A DNA stretch of 17,428 bases from Lachnospiraceae bacterium (GCA_017443685.1 JAFSYD010000031.1:1-17428); one strand, 5' to 3'. Shown: positions 7,234 through 15,036, counted from the stretch's first letter. Translations and numbers: made by a program. Notes: generated by a model from the sequence alone, not told the origin.

Positions 7234-8766
7234 ATGTTTGCAGATTCATTATGGGCACTTCTGCCCCCGGTGATCGCCATAGCATTGGCGCTCATCACCA
7301 AAGAGGTGTATTCCTCACTCATGATCGGCATTATCGCCGGTGGACTCTTGTATGCGGAATTTAATCCGGTCGTGGCGTTAAATCACGTCTTTGTGGACGG
7401 CATGATCGGACAGGTCGCGGACGCATGGAATGTCGGTATCCTGATCTTTCTGGTCGTATTGGGAAGCGTTGTTATGCTGATGAACCGTGCGGGCGGATCG
7501 GCGGCGTTCGGGCGATGGGCGTCCGAACATGTGAAAACGAGGGTTGGCGCGCAGCTGGCGACGATCGCGCTTGGCGTATTGATCTTCATCGACGACTATT
7601 TTAACTGTCTGACGGTGGGCTCGGTTATGCGGCCGGTGACGGATAAGCACCGCATTTCCCGTGAGAAGCTCGCGTATCTGATCGATGCGACGGCGGCGCC
7701 GGTGTGCATCATAGCACCGATCTCGTCCTGGGCGGCGGCGGTAACGGGCTTCGTGGACGGCGCGAACGGGCTGGCACTCTTTATCCGTGCGATCCCGTAC
7801 AACCTGTACGCGTTTTTGACCTTTGCGATGATGCTGATGCTGGCGATCGGCGACTTTGATTACGGAGCGATGAAAAAGGCGGAAGAAGAGCACCTGATGA
7901 AGGATCCGCCGGATAAGACGATGAAGCATTCGTCGCTGACCGGCGCGGAGGATCAGCCGAATCCGCCGGTATCCGCGAAGGGAAAGGTGATCCATCTGGT
8001 GCTGCCGATCGTTTCGCTGATCGTCTGCTGTGTCATCGGGATGATCTATACGGGCGGATTTTTCGACGGAGAATCCTTCGTAGATGCCTTTGCTAACGCG
8101 GATGCATCGGTAGGTCTGGTGCTTGGATCGATGGTGGCGCTTTTCATCACGATCGTCTTTTACCTGGCAACGCGGGTGCTTACGTTTGAAGAATGCATGA
8201 ACGCGGTTCCGGAAGGCTTTAAGAGTATGGTGCCCGCGATCCTGATCCTGACACTGGCGTGGACGTTAAAAAGTATGACGGACTCCCTCGGCGCGGCAGG
8301 GTATGTTGCCGGACTGGTGGAAAGCTTCGCGGAGAACGGAATGATCATGGGCTTTTTGCCGGCGTTCGTTTTTGTGATCGGTGCGTTCCTTGCGTTCGCG
8401 ACGGGAACCTCATGGGGAACCTTCGGGCTTTTGATCCCGATCGTTGTCAGCGCGTTTCACAGTGACGTGAACAACGAGCTGATGATCATCGCGATCTCGG
8501 CCTGCATGGCAGGCGCCGTCTGCGGCGACCACTGCTCGCCGATCTCGGACACGACGATCATGGCGTCCGCCGGCGGACAGTGCGAGCACATCCGCCACGT
8601 ATCGACCCAGCTGCCCTACGCATTGACGGTTGCGGCGGTCTCCTTCGTGGGATATATCGTGGCAGGCTTCGCCAGAAGCTGGCTTATTACCCTCCCGGTC
8701 GGTATTGTGATGATGGTTGCTACGCTGCTTTGTATTAAGAAGATGACGGCGAAGGAGCACGCGTGA
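7234..8766 (+). CDS. NhaC-family Na+/H+ antiporter-like transporter
   Basis: This is an integral membrane transporter (510 aa) of the NhaC branch of the ion transporter superfamily. It has about a dozen hydrophobic segments beginning near residue 8 (LLPPVIAIALALI). Two family hallmarks are clear: FIDDYFN with D120-D121 in a membrane half-helix, and GDHCSPISDTT from G431, where charged or polar residues line the transport path. A soluble loop near 208-250 (KKAEEEHLMKDPPDK and onward) splits the two halves. NhaC relatives include true Na+/H+ antiporters, malate/lactate exchangers and predicted methionine carriers (the MetT group), so the substrate is open. The gene has its own promoter and a strong ribosome binding site. 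Only 45 bases, with no terminator, separate it from mtnA, so all three genes downstream of this promoter are probably one transcript. Confidence 0.88.
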   Translation: MFADSLWALLPPVIAIALALITKEVYSSLMIGIIAGGLLYAEFNPVVALNHVFVDGMIGQVADAWNVGILIFLVVLGSVVMLMNRAGGSAAFGRWASEHVKTRVGAQLATIALGVLIFIDDYFNCLTVGSVMRPVTDKHRISREKLAYLIDATAAPVCIIAPISSWAAAVTGFVDGANGLALFIRAIPYNLYAFLTFAMMLMLAIGDFDYGAMKKAEEEHLMKDPPDKTMKHSSLTGAEDQPNPPVSAKGKVIHLVLPIVSLIVCCVIGMIYTGGFFDGESFVDAFANADASVGLVLGSMVALFITIVFYLATRVLTFEECMNAVPEGFKSMVPAILILTLAWTLKSMTDSLGAAGYVAGLVESFAENGMIMGFLPAFVFVIGAFLAFATGTSWGTFGLLIPIVVSAFHSDVNNELMIIAISACMAGAVCGDHCSPISDTTIMASAGGQCEHIRHVSTQLPYALTVAAVSFVGYIVAGFARSWLITLPVGIVMMVATLLCIKKMTAKEHA

Positions 8767-8811
8767 GATTGCGTTTGTGTATACGAATGATCGAGTGCAA
8801 AGTGAAATCAT

Positions 8812-9909
8812 ATGGAAATAAAAGCAAAAGACCGTGCCGCGTGCAGCGTGCACCTGTCAGACGATGAAAAAGATATTGTGATCATCGATCAGCGGGCGCT
8901 TCCGAATGAGGAGGTGTATTTGCGGATCCGTGACCACAAGGAAATGTACCGGGCCATCGCGACGCTGGCCGTACGGGGTGCTCCGGCGATCGGGATTTTT
9001 GCCGGATACTGCGTCTATGTGTTAAGCGTCCATTTTGACACGGATGATCCGGGGAAGCTTTGCGCGTATTTGAAGGAGCAGGGCGATTACCTGATCTTTG
9101 CGAGACCGACCGCGGTCAATCTCGGCTGGGCCATTAAGCGGATGCTTGCCGCAGCGGACCGGGCAGACGGAACTGATGTTAACCGGCTGCGGGCACGGTT
9201 AAAAGACGAAGCTGTCGCGATCCACGATGAAGATATCGCCATGTGCCGCCGGATCGCGGAATACGGCCTCTCTCTGATCAGACCGGGGGATGGGATCCTG
9301 ACGCACTGCAACGCCGGGCCACTTGCTACCTCGCGGTACGGCACGGCGCTCGGGCCGATCCTGCTTGGAAAGGAGAGGGGGATCGATCTTAAGGTATATG
9401 CTGATGAGACAAGACCGCTGCTGCAGGGGGCAAGGCTCACGTCCTACGAGCTTTTGCGCGCCGGTGTAGATGTGACTTTGATCTGTGACAATATGGCCTC
9501 CCTTGTGATGCGTAACGGCTGGGTGCAGGCGTGCTTTGTCGGATGCGACCGCATTGCCGCGAACGGCGATTTTGCCAACAAGATCGGGACCTGTGGTGTT
9601 GCCATCCTGGCAAAGCATTATGGGATCCCGTTTTATACCTTAGGTCCCGTTTCGACGATCGATATGGATTGCCCGACGGGCGAAGAGATCGCGATCGAGC
9701 TGCGGGATGGGGATGAGATCAGAAAGATGTGGTATGAAAAGCCGATGGCGCCCGCCGGCGTGGCTTGCTACAATCCCGCATTTGATGTGACGGATCATGA
9801 GCTTGTTACAGCCATTGTGACGGATCGCGGCATTGTTTATCCGCCGTTTGATAAGGGGCTGAAGGAGTTGTTTGAAAATGGAAAGGACCAAGATCGTTCA
9901 TTTTTTTAA
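8812..9909 (+). CDS. mtnA: S-methyl-5-thioribose-1-phosphate isomerase (or 5-deoxyribose-1-phosphate isomerase)
   Basis: This enzyme isomerises an aldose 1-phosphate, 5-methylthioribose-1-P or 5-deoxyribose-1-P, to the matching ribulose-1-P in the cytoplasm. The protein (365 aa) belongs to the eIF2B-related family and is close to MtnA rather than to the eIF2B subunits. It has RGAPAIG from R55, HCNAGPLATSRYGTALGPI with catalytic C166, DETRPLLQGARLTSYEL, and GCDRIAANGDFANKIGT with catalytic D246. These correspond to Cys160 and Asp240 of the B. subtilis enzyme. The ribosome binding site is weak, so translation may depend partly on nhaC upstream. The next gene starts inside its 3' end. No mtnK kinase or phosphorylase is adjacent, so its substrate must be made by genes elsewhere. 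Family placement is secure; methylthio versus deoxy preference cannot be read from the sequence. Confidence 0.92.
   Translation: MEIKAKDRAACSVHLSDDEKDIVIIDQRALPNEEVYLRIRDHKEMYRAIATLAVRGAPAIGIFAGYCVYVLSVHFDTDDPGKLCAYLKEQGDYLIFARPTAVNLGWAIKRMLAAADRADGTDVNRLRARLKDEAVAIHDEDIAMCRRIAEYGLSLIRPGDGILTHCNAGPLATSRYGTALGPILLGKERGIDLKVYADETRPLLQGARLTSYELLRAGVDVTLICDNMASLVMRNGWVQACFVGCDRIAANGDFANKIGTCGVAILAKHYGIPFYTLGPVSTIDMDCPTGEEIAIELRDGDEIRKMWYEKPMAPAGVACYNPAFDVTDHELVTAIVTDRGIVYPPFDKGLKELFENGKDQDRSFF
9862..9867 (+). promoter_or_regulatory. Ribosome binding site for the aldolase inside mtnA
   Basis: AAGGAG lies within the mtnA coding region, 10 bases before ATG 9878 and 4 bases before TTG 9872. It shows that the aldolase starts inside mtnA. 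The spacing slightly favours the ATG. Confidence 0.6.
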
Positions 9910-10444
9910 AAGACTCTATGAAACGGGGGACATTACCTTATACGAGGGGAATTTTTCCGCGCGTCTGGAAGATCATTTCCTGATCACGCCGTCACAGCAG
10001 AGCAAGGAAACGTTAACGGAAGATATGCTCGTGGAGATTGACGCAAAGGGGAATGTCCTTTATGACAACGGGTATGTGCCGTCCTCCGAATACCGGATGC
10101 ATCTGGCGCTTTATTCGCTGCGAGAGGATGTCCGGGCGATCGTCCATACCCACAGTGTTTTTGCGACGGCGTTCGCGCTGAAAAGTGTGCCGGTCACAGG
10201 TGAGCTGGCAGAGCTTTCTTTGTTTTTCGGCGGAGAGATCCCGTGCTGTTCCTATGGCAAGCCCGGAACGGAAGCTGTGTACGCGGACTTTGAACGGTAT
10301 TTTGTCCGTGAGAAAAGGGATGTGGTGCTTCTGGCAAAGCATGGGCTGGTTGCCGCCGGCAGCTGCGCGGAGGAGGCGTTTGCAAGGGCGCAGACCGCGG
10401 AGAAGATCGCGAAGATCACATTATTGTCACAATTAGTTGGATAA
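9878..10444 (+). CDS. Class II aldolase/adducin-family protein, probable ribulose-1-phosphate aldolase
   Basis: This is a probable zinc-dependent aldolase that retro-aldol cleaves a ketose 1-phosphate to dihydroxyacetone phosphate and an aldehyde. Motifs match L-fuculose-1-phosphate aldolase: LYEGNFSARL near the start, PSSEYR with the catalytic acid Glu, IVHTH with two zinc histidines, and AKHGLVAAG with the third. Counted from the in-frame TTG at 9872 these are E73, H92, H94 and H157, very close to FucA E73, H92, H94 and H155. Counted from the ATG used here, subtract two. Length (about 188-190 aa) is slightly short for FucA. The gene overlaps mtnA by 32 bases. Pairing with MtnA points to 5-methylthio- or 5-deoxyribulose-1-phosphate as substrate, as in the DHAP shunt (Ald2/DrdA). 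The dehydratase MtnB is a related alternative from the same superfamily. Confidence 0.85.
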   Translation: MERTKIVHFFKRLYETGDITLYEGNFSARLEDHFLITPSQQSKETLTEDMLVEIDAKGNVLYDNGYVPSSEYRMHLALYSLREDVRAIVHTHSVFATAFALKSVPVTGELAELSLFFGGEIPCCSYGKPGTEAVYADFERYFVREKRDVVLLAKHGLVAAGSCAEEAFARAQTAEKIAKITLLSQLVG

Positions 10445-10467
10445 TACAGCCCCTTTTTAAATTATCC
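10439..10467. terminator. Inverted repeat between convergent genes, possible weak terminator
   Basis: GGATAAT (10439-10445) pairs perfectly with ATTATCC (10461-10467) across a 15-base loop. It lies where the aldolase and aspartate aminotransferase transcripts meet. The stem is AT-rich and no proper T run follows on either strand, so terminator activity is doubtful; its position is the main support. Confidence 0.25.
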
Positions 10468-10472
10468 TTATC

Positions 10473-11786
10473 CTATTCTATTTCTTTCAACAGCTTCTCG
10501 ATCGTCGCCAGCCGGACGCATACGGTAAAGATGTTCGTCGCCTGCTCTAATGCCTCGAGGGTCGGGAACGAGGGGGCGATGCGGATCATCGAGTCGTGCG
10601 GATCCTTGTGGTAGGGGAACGGCGCGCCCGCGTCGGTCATTACGACACCCGCGCCCTTTGCGAGCTCGACGATACGCCTGGCGCATCCGTCCTGCGCCTC
10701 AAAGGTGATGAAGTATCCGCCGCGCGGGGATTCCCAGGTGCCCGCATCCCGTCCTTTTAAGTCGCGGTCCAGGATCGAAAGCACCATCTCGAACTTCGGC
10801 CGCAGGATCTCGGCGTGCTTTTTCATATGTTCAAGCACCGCTTCCTTGTCCTTGAAGAACTTCGCGTGGCGCAGCATATTGACCTTGTCATAGCCGATGG
10901 TCTGTACGGTCATCGTCTGCTTCATCTCAAACACATTTGCTTCCGAAGATACGAAGGCCGCCAGGCCGCCGCCCGAGAATGTGATCTTCGAGGTGGATAC
11001 GAATTCGAATACCATATCCGGATTACCGGCCTTCGCCGCAAGCTCTAAAATGTTCGGGATCTCGATCGTTTCATACAGATAATGCACCGAATAGGCGTTG
11101 TCCCAGAAGATGCGGAAATCCTTGGCCTTGGGCTTTAAGCTGGCAAAACGTTCGATCGTCTCATCGGAATACACGATGCCCTGCGGGTTCGTGAACTTCG
11201 GCACGCACCAGATGCCCTTGATCGAATCATCGGTGCTGACCATCTTCTCGATCATATCCATGTCCGGCCCGTCGTGGTGCATGGGGACGTTTATCATATC
11301 GATCCCGAAATGCTCGGTGATCGCAAAATGCCGGTCATAGCCGGGTACCGGGCATAAGAACCGTACCTGCGGCAGCTTGCACCAGGGTTTGCATCCGGCA
11401 AAGCCGACGAGCATCCCGCGCACCACCGTATCGAACATCACGTTCAGGCTCGAGCTTCCTAAGACAATGACCTGCGAAGGCCGTGCGTCCACAAGATCCG
11501 CCATCAGCTCCTTTGCTTCCGGAAGGCCGTCCAGGACGCCGTAATTCCTTACGTCGACGCCGTGGGAGAGCTTCATTATGCTTCTGCCGTCCAGCATATC
11601 AAGAATGCCCATCGACAGGTCAAGCTGCTGCGCCGAGGGCTTTCCGCGAGACATATCCAGCGACAGCCCGCGCGCCTTGAAATCGTTATACGCCTGCGTA
11701 AGCGCGTCTTTTTCTTTTAACAGCTTCTTTTGTGACATCTCCCCGTAGGGCCTTAATTCTTTTGGCTGCTTTGCCTCTTTTGCCAT
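10473..11786 (-). CDS. Aspartate aminotransferase, type Ic (PLP-dependent)
   Basis: This is a fold-type I PLP enzyme that probably exchanges amino groups between aspartate and 2-oxoglutarate. The protein (437 aa from the chosen start) resembles the type Ic aspartate aminotransferases, represented by Corynebacterium AspT, more than the classical AspC. Features are LDMSRGKPS near the start, GSSSLNVMFD at the cofactor phosphate site, VPKFTNPQG, IFWDNAYSVHYL with the ring-nitrogen aspartate, and FVSTSKITFSGGG with K267 as the Schiff-base lysine. MIRIAPSFP near the end contains the arginine expected to bind the substrate carboxylate. I chose the ATG at 11786 because AAGGGAG (11795-11801) precedes it by eight bases. 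An in-frame ATG at 11840 overlaps the rarA stop (ATGA) and would add 18 residues unlike the family. It is the last gene of the minus-strand unit. Confidence 0.85.
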   Translation of the reverse strand: MAKEAKQPKELRPYGEMSQKKLLKEKDALTQAYNDFKARGLSLDMSRGKPSAQQLDLSMGILDMLDGRSIMKLSHGVDVRNYGVLDGLPEAKELMADLVDARPSQVIVLGSSSLNVMFDTVVRGMLVGFAGCKPWCKLPQVRFLCPVPGYDRHFAITEHFGIDMINVPMHHDGPDMDMIEKMVSTDDSIKGIWCVPKFTNPQGIVYSDETIERFASLKPKAKDFRIFWDNAYSVHYLYETIEIPNILELAAKAGNPDMVFEFVSTSKITFSGGGLAAFVSSEANVFEMKQTMTVQTIGYDKVNMLRHAKFFKDKEAVLEHMKKHAEILRPKFEMVLSILDRDLKGRDAGTWESPRGGYFITFEAQDGCARRIVELAKGAGVVMTDAGAPFPYHKDPHDSMIRIAPSFPTLEALEQATNIFTVCVRLATIEKLLKEIE

Positions 11787-11794
11787 TGTAGTTG

Positions 11795-11801
11795 CTCCCT
11801 T
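11795..11801 (-). promoter_or_regulatory. Ribosome binding site deciding the aminotransferase start
   Basis: On the minus strand this reads AAGGGAG, eight bases before the ATG at 11786. It favours that start over the upstream in-frame ATG at 11840. Confidence 0.65.
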
Positions 11802-11836
11802 CCATTGTGATATCCTTATGACCCGAAAACGAAGGA

Positions 11837-13162
11837 TCATTCCGCCTCGCTTCGGATCCGCTCGAGATGTTTTCTTATATTGGCTTCATGCCCCATTTCC
11901 GTCGGCACGTAAAATACGGAGCCGACCAGTTCGTCGGGCAGATACTGCTGCTTTACATAATGGTTCGGAAAATCGTGCGCGTATTTGTAGCCGATCCCGT
12001 GTCCTAACTTTGCCGAGCCGCCGTAATGCGCATCCTGTAAATGCGGCGGTACGGTCACGACGTCGGTATCCTTTACCGCTCTTGTCGCGGCAAAGATCGC
12101 TTCGCAGCAGGCGTTGCTCTTCGGCGCGCACGCCACGTAGATCGCCGCCTGTGACAGGATCAGCTGGCTTTCCGGCATCCCGACACGCTCGACCTCCGCC
12201 GCTGCCGACGCCGCAACGACCATTGCCATCGGATCGGCGTTGCCGACATCCTCCGAGGCGCAGATCATGATCCGTCTGGCGATGAACTTGACATCTTCCC
12301 CGGCGTAGAGCATCTTTGCGAGATAATACACTGCCGCGTCCGGATCGGAACCGCGCATGCTCTTGATAAATGCCGAGATCGTGTCGTAATGGTTATCGCC
12401 CTTTTTGTCATATTTGACAACGCGCTTCTGGATGCATTCGGATGCCACATCGATCGTGATATGGATCCGTCCGTCTGCTTCCGGTTCTGTGGTAAGCACC
12501 GCAAGCTCGATCGCGTTTAAGGCGCTCCTTGCGTCCCCGCCCGCCATGTCGGACAAAAAGTCTGCCGCCTCTTCGTCAATACAGGCGCCGAATGCCCCTA
12601 AGCCCTTGTCGCTGTCGGTAAGCGCCCGTGTGATAAGCGTCCGGATATCCGCGGCCGAAAGGGGCTTTAATTCAAAGATGATCGAACGCGAAAGCAGAGC
12701 GCCGTTGACCTCGAAATACGGGTTTTCCGTCGTTGCGCCGATCAGAATGATCGTCCCGTCCTCGACGAACGGCAGCAGATAGTCCTGCTGGCCTTTGTTA
12801 AAACGATGGATCTCATCGATAAAAAGGATGGTACGCTTTCCGTACATTCCCAGGGTATCCTTTGCCGTGGCAACGACCGTCTCCATGTCCTTTTTCCCGG
12901 CGACGGTGGCATTCAGTTGTGTGAAGCTGGCCTTCGTTGTATTGGCAATGACCTTCGCGAGCGTCGTTTTGCCGGTGCCCGGCGGCCCGTAAAAGATGAC
13001 CGAGCCGAGCTTGTCTGCCTTGATCGCACGGTAAAGCATCTTATCTTTGCCGATGATGTGCGATTGTCCGACAACCTCGTCAAGCGTCGTCGGGCGAAGG
13101 CGTGAAGCAAGGGGCGACTCCTTTTCTTTTTCCTTTTCTTCCATATATTCAAAGAGGTTCAT
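11837..13162 (-). CDS. rarA: Replication-associated recombination protein A, AAA+ ATPase
   Basis: RarA (MgsA) is a clamp-loader-like AAA+ ATPase that acts at stalled replication forks with single-stranded-DNA-binding protein. The protein (441 aa) has the family length. The N-terminus SRLRPTTLDEVVGQSHI is typical. Walker A is GPPGTGKTT (59-67), Walker B LFIDEIH (113-119), sensor 1 GATTENP (142-148), and R159 in LLSRS is the likely arginine finger. The C-terminal half (HYDTISAFIKSMRGSDPDAAVYYLAKML, then YKYAHDFPNHYVKQQYLP) is the conserved MgsA tetramerisation region. The start has a GGGGG stretch (13168-13172) five bases upstream as ribosome binding site. The gap to the CPBP gene is 19 bases, so they are probably co-transcribed. 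All motifs are intact. Confidence 0.95.
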   Translation of the reverse strand: MNLFEYMEEKEKEKESPLASRLRPTTLDEVVGQSHIIGKDKMLYRAIKADKLGSVIFYGPPGTGKTTLAKVIANTTKASFTQLNATVAGKKDMETVVATAKDTLGMYGKRTILFIDEIHRFNKGQQDYLLPFVEDGTIILIGATTENPYFEVNGALLSRSIIFELKPLSAADIRTLITRALTDSDKGLGAFGACIDEEAADFLSDMAGGDARSALNAIELAVLTTEPEADGRIHITIDVASECIQKRVVKYDKKGDNHYDTISAFIKSMRGSDPDAAVYYLAKMLYAGEDVKFIARRIMICASEDVGNADPMAMVVAASAAAEVERVGMPESQLILSQAAIYVACAPKSNACCEAIFAATRAVKDTDVVTVPPHLQDAHYGGSAKLGHGIGYKYAHDFPNHYVKQQYLPDELVGSVFYVPTEMGHEANIRKHLERIRSEAE

Positions 13163-13181
13163 CGTATCCCCCGGACGGCAT

Positions 13182-14072
13182 TTAACCGTTGCTTAAGCTT
13201 TTTATCCGCTCTGTCCGCACATCCTCGGCCTTTGCGATCATGATATAGCCGATATATCCCACACACAGGGAAGCGAACAGCGTGATGTAAAACTCGACCG
13301 GCGTATCGCCTGTGTCGATGAGATTCTCCAGCAGCAATCCGGAACCGTTATATAATATGTGCAGGAAGATCGTGACAAAAATGTTCCGCGTTTTCTCGTA
13401 GACCATTCCGAAGAACAAAGCCAGGAAAAACGCGTACGTCGACTGCAGCGGATTCATATGCATCGCTCCGAACAAAAGCGCCTGCGCAATGTTCGCCGTC
13501 CAGAACGGGAAAAACTTCCTTGCGTACTGGTAGGTGACGCCGCGGAAACAAAGCTCCTCCGCAAGCGGACCCGCGAATACGGCGTATACGATCGTCGAAA
13601 CGGCATAGCCGTTCTCCCCGGTAAGTCCCGCGGCCTCCATGATCTCATAGTAATATGCGAGCCAGTCCGGGAACATATAGGAGAGCACGTCGATCAGATA
13701 CATGCTCACGCTTTGTGCCGCGATCGCAAAAAGCAGGATCCCCGCGTATAAAAAGGCAGGATAGTACTTTAAGGAGTCGTCCGTTTTGACCTCGTCGTAG
13801 GCCGGCTTCATTTTCTTATACCAGAACGCGAAGAGTATGGTCGCGACCAGCGAATAAGCGACCGAAGCCCATGTCAGAAGGTCGGTGTCGGTCAGCGCTG
13901 TGGTTAGGTCCTGCATAAACGTGTTGTAGTCGGCTTCCTTCCGGTAGCCCGCGGCAAAATAGACGGCCCGAAGCTCCATGAAGAAAAACGACATGGCAAA
14001 CTGCAGAGCCATGATGACTGCCGTCGGGAGTAAAAACCGATAGGAGCCTTTTCGTTCCTTTTCCGGCATCAT
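13182..14072 (-). CDS. CPBP-family intramembrane metalloprotease
   Basis: This is a polytopic membrane protein (296 aa) of the CPBP/CAAX-protease (Abi) family, whose members cleave within the membrane or serve in bacteriocin self-immunity. The three catalytic motifs are intact: E172-E173-xxx-R177 in AEELCFRG, F201-xxx-H205 in LFGAMHM, and H238-xxx-N242 in HILYNG. Helices are apparent near 12-32, 67-86, 105-127, 156-170, 193-208, 213-240 and 260-280. Its first ATG overlaps the proC stop (ATGA), with a second ATG right after it; either could serve. A substrate cannot be inferred: there is no peptide bacteriocin or prenylated protein nearby, and its partners proC, rarA and the aminotransferase are metabolic or repair genes. 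The family call is secure from the motifs. Confidence 0.88.
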   Translation of the reverse strand: MMPEKERKGSYRFLLPTAVIMALQFAMSFFFMELRAVYFAAGYRKEADYNTFMQDLTTALTDTDLLTWASVAYSLVATILFAFWYKKMKPAYDEVKTDDSLKYYPAFLYAGILLFAIAAQSVSMYLIDVLSYMFPDWLAYYYEIMEAAGLTGENGYAVSTIVYAVFAGPLAEELCFRGVTYQYARKFFPFWTANIAQALLFGAMHMNPLQSTYAFFLALFFGMVYEKTRNIFVTIFLHILYNGSGLLLENLIDTGDTPVEFYITLFASLCVGYIGYIMIAKAEDVRTERIKSLSNG

Positions 14073-14896
14073 TTTGTCATCTCCATCGAACGGTTCGTCG
14101 CCGCGCGGACGCCCTTCATGATCGCGTCACGGAAGCCCGCCTCTTCGAGCGCGCATACGCCCGCGATCGTCGTGCCGCCGGGGGAGCAGACAAGATCCTT
14201 TAACTTCCCCGGATGTTGCCCGGTATCGCGCACCATTTTCGCGGAGCCGAGGACGGTCTGTGAAGCAAACAGATACGCGTTGTTGCGCGCCATACCGGAC
14301 CGTACCGCCTCGTCTGCCATTGCCTCGATCAGCATATAGATAAAAGCCGGGCCGCTGCCGGAAAGGCCGGTGATCAGGTCCATCATGCTCTCATCCACCA
14401 CCTCGACCCTGCCGATCGCGGAGAAGATCGCTTTGACCTTCGCGATATCTTCTTCTTCCATATGGTCGTTCACGCAGAGTGCGGTCATCGACTCACCGAC
14501 CATTGCCGGAGTATTCGGCATCGTGCGGACGATCTTGAGGCTGCCTGCCACCGCAAGTGTCGTGAACACTTCCTTGATGCTTGCGATCGTACGTCCCGCC
14601 GCAACGACCACAATGATCTGATCCGGCTCGATGACCTCGCGGATCTGATCGGCGACCCCGTTCAGATGCTGCGGCTTAACAACGATCGCGATGATGTCGC
14701 TGTTCTTCGCGAGGGCCGCGTTGTCGCAGGTGCCGGTCACGCCGAAAGCGGCTTCTTTTTCTTTTACAAGTGCCCCGGATGCCTCTGAAAAGATCATCTC
14801 CGACGGCTGATAGACGCCGGCGCTTTTGATGCCGCGAAGCAGTGCGCTTCCCATATTGCCGCAGCCGATCAGACCGAGTTTATATGTCCTTGACAT
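14069..14896 (-). CDS. proC: Pyrroline-5-carboxylate reductase
   Basis: This enzyme reduces 1-pyrroline-5-carboxylate to L-proline with NAD(P)H, the last step of proline synthesis in the cytoplasm. The protein (275 aa) has the usual length. The N-terminal Rossmann motif is LGLIGCGNMGSALL with GCGNMG at 11-16. VKPQHL and RTMPNTPAMVGESMTA are family motifs for the cofactor and substrate site. The C-terminal signature LSGSGPAFIYMLIEAMADEAVRSGM with the following CSPGGTTIAG is the ProC dimerisation and active-site region. Translation is supported by AAGGAGG (14907-14913), ten bases before the ATG, and transcription by a near-consensus promoter at 14943-14971. It is the first gene of a four-gene minus-strand unit and overlaps the CPBP gene by ATGA. 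Function is certain. Confidence 0.96.
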   Translation of the reverse strand: MSRTYKLGLIGCGNMGSALLRGIKSAGVYQPSEMIFSEASGALVKEKEAAFGVTGTCDNAALAKNSDIIAIVVKPQHLNGVADQIREVIEPDQIIVVVAAGRTIASIKEVFTTLAVAGSLKIVRTMPNTPAMVGESMTALCVNDHMEEEDIAKVKAIFSAIGRVEVVDESMMDLITGLSGSGPAFIYMLIEAMADEAVRSGMARNNAYLFASQTVLGSAKMVRDTGQHPGKLKDLVCSPGGTTIAGVCALEEAGFRDAIMKGVRAATNRSMEMTK

Positions 14897-14942
14897 TATA
14901 AGTAAGCCTCCTTATGTATTCTTCGTTTACAAATCGCTACCC

Positions 14943-14971
14943 ATTATAACGTAAATAGGCATCCGATGCAA
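14943..14971 (-). promoter_or_regulatory. Promoter for the proC-CPBP-rarA-aminotransferase unit
   Basis: On the minus strand TTGCAT (14966-14971) and a perfect TATAAT (14943-14948) are 17 bases apart. The -35 box is the same hexamer used at 7169. It lies back to back with the dnaE promoter, the two -35 boxes being seven bases apart. A short palindrome, GCATC-C-GATGC (14959-14969), covers part of the -35 box and could be an operator. Confidence 0.8.
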
Positions 14972-14978
14972 ATAAACC

Positions 14979-15007
14979 TTGAAAGAATATTATGAATAAA
15001 ATACAAT
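14979..15007 (+). promoter_or_regulatory. Promoter for dnaE
   Basis: TTGAAA (14979-14984) and TACAAT (15002-15007) are 17 bases apart. The -10 box includes the first two bases of the in-frame ATG at 15006, so a transcript from here cannot use that ATG. This supports the TTG at 15045 as the dnaE start. Confidence 0.75.
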
Positions 15008-15029
15008 GAACGACAGGAGATTTTTAAAA

Positions 15030-15036
15030 AAGGGAG
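15030..15036 (+). promoter_or_regulatory. Ribosome binding site for the TTG start of dnaE
   Basis: AAGGGAG lies eight bases before TTG 15045, an ideal spacing. The other in-frame candidate, ATG 15006, has no such site before it. Confidence 0.7.

Noticed and set aside
8767..8811. Possible independent promoter for mtnA
   Set aside because: TTGCGT and TATACG are present but far too close together to act as -35 and -10 boxes.
13182..14072. CPBP protease as a bacteriocin immunity or phage-defence gene
   Set aside because: No bacteriocin peptide, processing transporter or defence genes are nearby, and it is embedded in a metabolic operon.
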